Of a stretch of DNA of 10,596 nt, positions 5,601 through 10,596 are shown one piece after another (the stretch's first letter is position 1; every line of letters begins with the position of its first letter). The DNA comes from Spirochaetales bacterium (GTDB taxonomy: Bacteria; Spirochaetota; Spirochaetia; Sphaerochaetales; Sphaerochaetaceae). Made by a program: the position numbers and the translations under genes. The notes under the pieces are model-generated. The model was not told where the DNA came from and did no database searches. It saw only the letters and a program-made list of their open reading frames with translations. The stretch covers positions 1 through 10,596 of the forward strand of contig JALFYG010000233.1 of NCBI GenBank assembly GCA_022784805.1. Reading direction: 5' to 3'.

Positions 5601-5631
5601 GAGTGTGTTGTAGACCGAAAAGGAAAAAGGA

Positions 5632-6066
5632 ATGTATATTGTCCTTATGACCAGCTATAAACATAAGGTTCAATATTACGAAACAGATAAAATGGGTATT
5701 GTCCATCACTCCAACTATATCAGGTGGATGGAAGAGGCGAGAGTCGATTTCTTGGATAAAATCAATTGGAGTTATGACCAACTGGAGAAGGTGGGTCTTG
5801 TTTCTCCTGTTTTGTCTTTAAACATCGAATATGATCACCCGACATACTTTGGTGATGAAGTTTCAATTGACGTAGAGATTCTGGAATTAAAGATGTCAAA
5901 AATGAAAGTGGGCTATAAAATGATAAATGAAGAAGGAAAAACAGTGGCTCTTTCTGAGAGTAGCCATGGCTTCCTTCTTTCTTCAGGTAGGCCCTCGATT
6001 CTTAAAAGAGATTTCCCTGGGCTCTATGAAGCACTTATGGCCCATGTAAGAAAGGATAGTGTATGA
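5632..6066 (+). CDS. Acyl-CoA thioesterase, 4HBT hotdog fold (YbgC/FadM-like)
   Basis: This 144-residue cytosolic hotdog-fold protein belongs to the 4-hydroxybenzoyl-CoA thioesterase group, which hydrolyses acyl-CoA or acyl-ACP thioesters. The signature is at residues 14-37: YYETDKMGIVHHSNYIRWMEEAR, shown here as Y-Y-E-T-D then MGIVHHSNYIRWMEEAR. Asp19 is the catalytic acid of the family and His25-His26/Asn28 belong to the long helix cap. The acyl substrate cannot be read from the sequence. ATG 5632 has AAAAGGA (5618-5624) seven bases upstream and is chosen. An in-frame ATG at 5647 is nearer the usual family N-terminus but has no well-spaced ribosome site. The gene's stop overlaps the nadE start (ATGA, 6063-6066), so the two are translationally coupled. 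Confidence 0.88.
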   Translation: MYIVLMTSYKHKVQYYETDKMGIVHHSNYIRWMEEARVDFLDKINWSYDQLEKVGLVSPVLSLNIEYDHPTYFGDEVSIDVEILELKMSKMKVGYKMINEEGKTVALSESSHGFLLSSGRPSILKRDFPGLYEALMAHVRKDSV

Positions 6067-7988
6067 GACATGGATTTATAAAAGTAGCATCAGCTTCTCC
6101 TTCTTTGAAGTTGGGAAATCCTGACTTTAATAAAGAAAGAATAATTGACTTGATGAAGGAAGCAGAGGAAAAGAGCGTCAAAGTATTGGTCTTTCCTGAG
6201 TTAAGTATCACAGGATATACATGTGGAGATCTTTTCTTCCAGAAGAGCCTGCTTTCATCAGCAGAGAAGGCTCTTAAGGATATAAAAGAGGCATCCAAGG
6301 AGTTGGATGTTCTTTCCTTTGTGGGATATCCATTGAAGTACAATGGAAAACTTTATAACACTCTTGCTGCCATACAACATGGCTCAGTGTTGGCTTTCTT
6401 TGCCAAGAGAAACCTTCCGACCTACGGAGAGTTCTATGAAGAGAGATGGTTCACTCCTTCTCCGAAAGAAAACTACCTAGTGGAATGGGATGGGGAAGAG
6501 GTTGTCTTTGGAAGTAAGATCATTCTTGAGTCTTCTTTCCCTGAATCATTGAAAATATCTGCAGAGATATGTGAGGACCTGTGGGTTCCTGATCCTCCTT
6601 CAACTCGTCATGCCATCGCAGGAGCGACTTTAATTGTCAACGCTTCTGCTTCTGATGAGCTCATTGGAAAGAGTGAGTATAGAAAGGATTTGGTTTCAGG
6701 TCAGTCTGCAAGAATAATCTGCGCTTATATCTATAGTGATGCTTCCGAGGGTGAATCCACAACAGATATGGTCTTTACGGGAAGTAATGTCATTGCAGAA
6801 AACGGAACCATTCTGAAGGCTGTGGATTATAGCCTCGATAAGCTCATTATCAGCGAAATAGACACAGATAGACTTGAAAGAGAGCGTTATGCAAGAAATA
6901 CATTCCCTGTGGCTGAGGATGATTACGCTTATGTAGAGCTCTCCTTTAAGGAAAATGAGACAGAGCTCACAAGATTCATTGATCCCCATCCTTTTGTTCC
7001 GGAGGATCCGGAAAAGAGAAATGAGAGATGTGAGAAGATTCTCACTCTTCAGGCTTTAGGCCTAAAGAAGAGACTTCAGCACACCCATTCAAAGAAGGTT
7101 GTGGTTGGATTATCTGGAGGCTTGGACAGCACTCTTGCCCTACTGGTGGCTGTTAAGGCTTTTGATATGCTTTCTTTGGACAGAAAGGGTATCGTTGCCA
7201 TCACCATGCCATGCTTTGGAACAACAAAGAGGACAAGAAGTAATGCAGAGCTGTTGGCACTCTCCCTTTCTGTGGATTTCAGAACCATAGATATCAGCGA
7301 AAGCGTAAAGGCACACTTCAGAGATATTGGCCAGAGTCTGGATGACTACAGTGTCACATATGAGAATGGACAGGCCAGGGAAAGAACCCAAGTGTTGATG
7401 GACACTGCCAATAAAGAGGGAGCTCTGGTCATCGGTACAGGAGACCTTTCGGAGTTGGCTCTGGGCTGGGCTACATATAATGGAGACCATATGTCCATGT
7501 ATGGAGTGAACACCGGAGTTCCTAAGACTCTTGTCAGGTATCTGGTGAAATATGAAGCGGAGACAACAGATAACGACGTGGAGTCAAAAGTCCTCTTTGA
7601 TATCCTCTCCACTCCTGTTTCTCCTGAGCTTCTTCCAGCCAAAGACGGGGTGATCAGCCAGGTGACAGAAGATTTGGTGGGACCTTATGAGCTCCATGAC
7701 TTCTTCTTGTATTACATCGTAAGACTCTCATTCTCTCCAAGTAAGGTCTATAGATTGGCTCTTCTTGCCTTTGATGGAACATATGACTCTGAAACTATTT
7801 ATAAGTGGCTCAGAACTTTCATCAGAAGATTCTTCTCCCAGCAGTTCAAACGCTCCTGCCTCCCAGATGGACCGAAGATTGGAACCATTACACTCTCTCC
7901 TCGTTCCGATTGGAGAATGCCATCAGATGCAGACTCTGAGGTTTGGCTCAAAGAGTTGGATGAAGAGTATAAACTACACAAAAAATAG
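6063..7988 (+). CDS. nadE: Glutamine-dependent NAD(+) synthetase
   Basis: This 641-residue two-domain cytosolic enzyme catalyses the last step of NAD synthesis, deamido-NAD + ATP + glutamine to NAD. The N-terminal nitrilase-type glutaminase domain (about 1-285) shows all three catalytic residues: E46 in FPELSITGY, K115 in AKRNLPTYGEFYEERWF and C170 in AEICEDLWVP. The C-terminal synthetase domain (about 325-641) has the PP-loop VGLSGGLDSTLAL (SGGLDS at 351-356). It also has the GTGDLSELALGW motif, the LLPAKDGVISQVTEDLVGPY-type block (about 523-542) and the C-terminal KRSCLPDGPK segment. Length and layout match the long NadE type found in Mycobacterium and Bacteroidota. AAAGGA (6051-6056) gives a good ribosome site. 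Coupling to the thioesterase upstream is through a 4-base overlap. A terminator follows 29 bases after the stop. Confidence 0.97.
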   Translation: MRHGFIKVASASPSLKLGNPDFNKERIIDLMKEAEEKSVKVLVFPELSITGYTCGDLFFQKSLLSSAEKALKDIKEASKELDVLSFVGYPLKYNGKLYNTLAAIQHGSVLAFFAKRNLPTYGEFYEERWFTPSPKENYLVEWDGEEVVFGSKIILESSFPESLKISAEICEDLWVPDPPSTRHAIAGATLIVNASASDELIGKSEYRKDLVSGQSARIICAYIYSDASEGESTTDMVFTGSNVIAENGTILKAVDYSLDKLIISEIDTDRLERERYARNTFPVAEDDYAYVELSFKENETELTRFIDPHPFVPEDPEKRNERCEKILTLQALGLKKRLQHTHSKKVVVGLSGGLDSTLALLVAVKAFDMLSLDRKGIVAITMPCFGTTKRTRSNAELLALSLSVDFRTIDISESVKAHFRDIGQSLDDYSVTYENGQARERTQVLMDTANKEGALVIGTGDLSELALGWATYNGDHMSMYGVNTGVPKTLVRYLVKYEAETTDNDVESKVLFDILSTPVSPELLPAKDGVISQVTEDLVGPYELHDFFLYYIVRLSFSPSKVYRLALLAFDGTYDSETIYKWLRTFIRRFFSQQFKRSCLPDGPKIGTITLSPRSDWRMPSDADSEVWLKELDEEYKLHKK

Positions 7989-8017
7989 ACATAGTGTACG
8001 TTGTAATTGTAACCAAG

Positions 8018-8057
8018 ACGCCCTAGGATTGTTATATTGATTAGGGCGTATGTTTTT
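8018..8057 (+). terminator. Intrinsic terminator of the thioesterase-nadE unit
   Basis: ACGCCCTA (8018-8025) pairs perfectly with TAGGGCGT (8042-8049), with one more possible G-U pair inside. After three bases, five T residues follow (8053-8057). The loop includes TATATT (8033-8038), a passable -10, so the promoter of the next gene could be embedded in the terminator; no matching -35 was seen. Confidence 0.75.
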
Positions 8058-8077
8058 CACCCAAGGATGATAATAAA

Positions 8078-8680
8078 ATGAAGAAAAGACTTATTTTGGT
8101 TATGCTCTTAATACTTATTCCAGCTTCAATGTTTGCTTCCGTCCTTCAGATGGGGGGATCAGTTTCCTGGGGCGTACCACTATATTTTGAAGAAGAGAAA
8201 TCTTTTGAATTTAGCAATATAGATTTCGCAAAGTATGATGTTGGTTTGGATTTAAGACTTAATATTCCTAGATTCCAGCTACAGGGAGAAGTAAGGGGAG
8301 CCTTCTCCAATGATCTCCTTCTGGAAAGTTATTGCTACAATCTCGCAGTGTCTTCCCGTTTTGATATCTTTTTCATCGATTTGACAGCTGGTGTGGGAAT
8401 CAACATCAATGTTGACAAGGATCCTGTCACAAAAGAGTGGAGGTATAATGGTCAGGATGGAAAGACTGCAACAGACGTGTTCTCAACAGCCACGTTGTAT
8501 TATAGGGCAGGATTGGGAATAGACTTTGGAAAGATGTCTCTTGAAGTTCAGGGAATCGTACCTACAGGAGCAACATGGCAGAATATGAGCGAAGAGAGGA
8601 CTCAGTCCGTCTTCGATACCATAGGACCTAAATTTGAGAATATGAGAGTATCTGTCGGTTTGACAGCAAATTTCTTCTAA
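8078..8680 (+). CDS. Secreted protein, probable small outer-membrane beta-barrel; family not recognised
   Basis: This 200-residue protein starts with a clear Sec signal peptide: MKKR, a hydrophobic core and a likely type I cleavage site after S-M-F-A (residue 20). The mature part is built of alternating amphipathic segments such as YDVGLDLRLNI, FQLQGEVRGAF, LYYRAGLGIDF, MSLEVQGIV and MRVSVGLTANFF. It ends with aromatic Phe-Phe, the pattern recognised by the outer-membrane barrel assembly machinery. The size would suit an eight-strand barrel. Function (porin, adhesin or structural) cannot be inferred. AAGGA (8063-8067) lies ten bases before ATG, a slightly long spacing. The gene is monocistronic, with strong terminators on both sides. 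Confidence 0.75.
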   Translation: MKKRLILVMLLILIPASMFASVLQMGGSVSWGVPLYFEEEKSFEFSNIDFAKYDVGLDLRLNIPRFQLQGEVRGAFSNDLLLESYCYNLAVSSRFDIFFIDLTAGVGININVDKDPVTKEWRYNGQDGKTATDVFSTATLYYRAGLGIDFGKMSLEVQGIVPTGATWQNMSEERTQSVFDTIGPKFENMRVSVGLTANFF

Positions 8681-8700
8681 TGGACGGTTTCTAGTGTCTT

Positions 8701-8725
8701 CCGGTCGAAAGACCGGTTTTTATTT
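8701..8725 (+). terminator. Intrinsic terminator with GNRA tetraloop
   Basis: CCGGTC (8701-8706) and GACCGG (8711-8716) form a perfect 6-bp stem. It is closed by the stable tetraloop GAAA and followed by TTTTTATTT (8717-8725). It lies 20 bases after the stop of the outer-membrane protein gene. Confidence 0.93.
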
Positions 8726-8762
8726 CACTGATTCTTGGGTTAATATATAGATGGAGAAACAT

Positions 8763-9191
8763 ATGGAGAAAAAACCACTCAGCCTCTTAAAGGGCTCTTT
8801 GACAGTAATAATACTTGCACTTTTGATATATGTAATAATCTATTTCTTCTTCCCGGATATTTCACTTAAATATTTCGGGGATACTTTTGATAAACAGAAG
8901 GCTTTGGAGAACTCCATTGTGTCTCTAGTCTATAACGTAGACTACATGACGGATGAAGAGAAGGCTGTATTTGACGATTATCTTTCATCCAAAGAGGGAA
9001 AAGAGATGCTTCAGACAATAAGTAGTGCTGCGGTAAAGGGCGGAGAAACTATTAAAGAGCTATATGAGAGTGATGAATTCCAGCGTCTTTCTTCTGCTGT
9101 CAAAGATGTACTCTCCCCAGAGAGCTTCTCGAAGCTAATGGAAGAGACAGCCAGTTCTGCAGAAAAACTATATTCTTGGTATAAGAAATGA
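8763..9191 (+). CDS. Small single-pass membrane-anchored protein of unknown function
   Basis: I do not recognise a family. The 142-residue product has a short basic N-terminus and one strongly hydrophobic segment (about residues 12-30, ending in YFFFP). The remaining region of about 110 residues is predicted helical, acidic and soluble, and likely lies outside the membrane. No cysteine or catalytic motif stands out. Start choice: GGAG at 8753-8756 lies six bases before ATG 8763. The in-frame ATG at 8751 has no ribosome site and itself forms part of that site, so 8763 is preferred. The stop overlaps the start of the PhnP-like gene (ATGA at 9188-9191), implying coupled translation with it and, further on, with polA. 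A TATA-rich stretch at 8741-8749 could supply a -10, but no -35 is convincing. Confidence 0.75.
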   Translation: MEKKPLSLLKGSLTVIILALLIYVIIYFFFPDISLKYFGDTFDKQKALENSIVSLVYNVDYMTDEEKAVFDDYLSSKEGKEMLQTISSAAVKGGETIKELYESDEFQRLSSAVKDVLSPESFSKLMEETASSAEKLYSWYKK

Positions 9192-9958
9192 AGATAACAA
9201 TGTTGGGGACGGGCACCAGTTGCGGTGTCCCTTTTATAGGTTGCCACTGCCCGGTTTGCCTCTCTATTGACCCGAAAGATAAGCGTTGGCGCTCTTCGAT
9301 TCTTATCGAGAAAGGGAATACAAAAGTTGTAATAGATACGGGATATGAGTTCAGGCTTCAGTGTCTGAGAGCTGGAATCGAGAGATTAGATGGAGTCTTA
9401 TATACTCATACCCATCCCGATCATTTGTCTGGCTTGGATGACTTGAGGGCCTTCTATAGGGAAGGAAAGTCCCTTGATGTATGGGGAAGCGAGAATAATA
9501 TTGAGAGAATCAAAACCATCTTTCCCTATGCTTTCAGAACCTTTGCTGAGGATGGACTACCTCATCTTACGGCTCATTATGCCCTTCCTGGGGTTCCCTT
9601 TAGGATTGGGGAAATAGAGTTTCTTCCATTTTCAATGATTCATGGTTGCAGGGAGACTACCGGTTATAGGTTCGGTAAGTGTGCCTATGTGACGGATGTG
9701 TCTGATATAAGGGAAGAAGAAAACCTTAAATATCTATATGGCTTGGATGTTTTAATTATCGATGGCTTAATGGAGAATAAGCATCCTTCACACTATTCTT
9801 TCAGTGAGGCGGCAGAGATAGGTGTGAAGGTAGGTGCCAAGAAGGTTTATTTCACCCATATCAGCCACACTATGAAACACGTAGACATAGAAGAGAAATA
9901 TAAAGGCATTGCTGAGCCTTCGTATGATACAATGACTTTGGAGGTGGACGATGACTGA
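9188..9958 (+). CDS. PhnP-like metallo-beta-lactamase-fold hydrolase
   Basis: This 256-residue cytosolic metallohydrolase carries the HxHxDH metal motif in LYTHTHPDHLSGLDDLR (H74, H76, D78, H79). The further ligands H152 (SMIHG), D170 (YVTDVSD) and H224 (YFTHISH) complete a binuclear site. The N-terminal GTGTSCGVPFIGCHCPVC block has a C-x-C-x2-C cluster (C19, C21, C24). A cluster of this kind forms an extra structural zinc site in E. coli PhnP, with a histidine near the C-terminus; H227 is a candidate here. PhnP is a cyclic phosphodiesterase of phosphonate breakdown, but no phn gene is nearby. A general phosphodiesterase role is the safer inference, and no symbol is given. Its start overlaps the previous stop by ATGA. 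Its last eight bases overlap polA, whose Shine-Dalgarno lies inside this gene. Confidence 0.87.
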   Translation: MKITMLGTGTSCGVPFIGCHCPVCLSIDPKDKRWRSSILIEKGNTKVVIDTGYEFRLQCLRAGIERLDGVLYTHTHPDHLSGLDDLRAFYREGKSLDVWGSENNIERIKTIFPYAFRTFAEDGLPHLTAHYALPGVPFRIGEIEFLPFSMIHGCRETTGYRFGKCAYVTDVSDIREEENLKYLYGLDVLIIDGLMENKHPSHYSFSEAAEIGVKVGAKKVYFTHISHTMKHVDIEEKYKGIAEPSYDTMTLEVDDD

Positions 9959-10596
9959 CTCTCTTTTCAGTGAAGCCGATCTCGATCCTGAATTAATGGA
10001 GATCGAGAATAAGAAGAAAGAAAGGGAAAGAATAGCAAAAGAAGAGAAGAGGCTGGAGGAGAAGAGGAGAGAGGAAGAGAAAAAAACTACTCTCCCTTAT
10101 GATAAGACACTCTACATCCTCGATGGTTATTCAATAATCTACAGGAGTTTCTTTGCTCATATTTCAAAGCCTATTCTTGACAAGAAAGGCAATAATATAA
10201 ACGCATACTATGGATTCTTCCAGACTCTGTTTGCTCTCATCGGTTCATATCCTATGGATGCTTTGGCAATCACTATGGATGAGAAGGGGCCTACATTCCG
10301 TCATGAGCTTTATCCTGAATATAAGGCAAATAGAGAGAAGGCACCTGATGATCTTCATGCACAGGTTCAGCCTATAAAAGATACCCTTGCAAAAATGAAG
10401 ATTCCTGTGCTCTCAAAGCAAGGCTTTGAGGCTGATGATATTATGGCGTCTCTCTCAACGTGGGCCAAGGATAATGGCTGGAACGTTGTCATTGTCACAG
10501 GAGACAAAGACCTCTGCCAATTGGTAAGTGACCATGTCATAGCCTTGAGACCTCCAAAGAAAAAAGGAGAGACTAAATATGTATTCATGGATAAGG
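9951..10596 (+). CDS. polA: DNA polymerase I, N-terminal 5'-3' exonuclease domain; 3' end outside window
   Basis: 215 residues are visible before the window ends; the frame stays open throughout. From residue 53 the sequence is the PolA/FEN-type 5' nuclease domain: LYILDGYSIIYRSFFA (first catalytic Asp, D58), GPTFRHELYPEYKANR (about 113-128), the GFEADDI pair (D162, D163) and VTGDKDLCQLV (D185, D187). These acidic residues bind the two catalytic metals. Residues 1-52 are unusual: an acidic start followed at about 20-45 by an almost pure Glu/Lys/Arg helix, where PolA proteins normally begin a few residues before the first Asp. GGAGG at 9940-9944 stands six bases before ATG 9951 and supports this start. 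The only later in-frame ATG before the domain is at 9996, also ahead of the charged helix. The polymerase domain is not visible, so a stand-alone 5' nuclease remains possible. It is coupled to the PhnP-like gene by an 8-base overlap. Confidence 0.85.
   Translation, partial: MTDSLFSEADLDPELMEIENKKKERERIAKEEKRLEEKRREEEKKTTLPYDKTLYILDGYSIIYRSFFAHISKPILDKKGNNINAYYGFFQTLFALIGSYPMDALAITMDEKGPTFRHELYPEYKANREKAPDDLHAQVQPIKDTLAKMKIPVLSKQGFEADDIMASLSTWAKDNGWNVVIVTGDKDLCQLVSDHVIALRPPKKKGETKYVFMDK

Noticed and set aside
7140..7490. Minus-strand open frame inside nadE
   Set aside because: It is antisense to the conserved PP-loop region of nadE and has no family resemblance or ribosome site.
8033..8038. 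TATATT in the nadE terminator loop as a firm -10 for the outer-membrane protein gene
   Set aside because: No acceptable -35 at 16-18 bases; kept only as a remark.
8751..8762. ATG at 8751 as start of the small membrane protein
   Set aside because: No ribosome site lies upstream; the codon is part of the site serving ATG 8763.
1..10596. CRISPR arrays, tRNA or rRNA genes, complete insertion sequences
   Set aside because: No regularly spaced repeats, cloverleaf-like segments, rRNA-like blocks or paired terminal repeats around a transposase were found by eye.

Overview
The window reads as chromosomal DNA from a Gram-negative-type bacterium of moderate, slightly A+T-leaning composition. Its genes include a lipoprotein with a classic lipobox, a secreted protein that looks like an outer-membrane beta-barrel, an ATP-dependent PEP carboxykinase, an Rpn/PD-(D/E)XK 'transposase' gene and a glutamine-dependent NAD synthetase. 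The combination would fit an anaerobic, gut-type spirochaete (Sphaerochaeta/Treponema relatives). That assignment is inference from gene content and style; no marker gene in the window proves it.

Layout. (1) 2-964: the 3' part of pckA, very strongly codon-biased, closed by an intrinsic terminator (985-1017). (2) 965-1325: a gene-free stretch with repeats, a possible decayed reading frame and a second, probably bidirectional terminator (1238-1269). (3) 1326-2186, minus strand: a lone Rpn-family nuclease/transposase-like gene that looks like an accessory insertion. (4) 2187-2547: a gene-free regulatory stretch with inverted repeats, GCATG-type palindromes and a candidate promoter. (5) 2548-5047: a tight three-gene plus-strand unit encoding a lipoprotein tyrosine phosphatase, a membrane-anchored DUF4097-like repeat protein and a TetR-family regulator. 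It looks like a self-regulated envelope module. (6) 5032-5586, minus strand: a pyroglutamyl-peptidase-like gene that converges on tetR with a 16-base overlap. (7) 5632-7988: a hotdog-fold acyl-CoA thioesterase and NAD synthetase overlapping by ATGA, closed by a terminator (8018-8057). (8) 8078-8680: a single secreted, probable outer-membrane protein with its own GNRA-loop terminator (8701-8725). (9) 8763 to the window end: a small membrane-anchored protein, a PhnP-like metallo-beta-lactamase-fold hydrolase and the start of DNA polymerase I, each overlapping the next, so a translationally coupled unit.

How the genes work together. Most are housekeeping: gluconeogenesis/fermentative CO2 fixation (pckA), NAD synthesis (nadE) and DNA repair/replication (polA). 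The accessory parts are the Rpn gene and the phosphatase-DUF4097-TetR module. The most unusual observations are a charged extension of about 45 residues ahead of the nuclease domain of PolA, the candidate self-regulated envelope operon with its sixfold V-N-G repeat protein, and a possible leaderless start with overlapping divergent -10 elements at 5593-5600. I saw no tRNA, rRNA, CRISPR array or intact insertion sequence.
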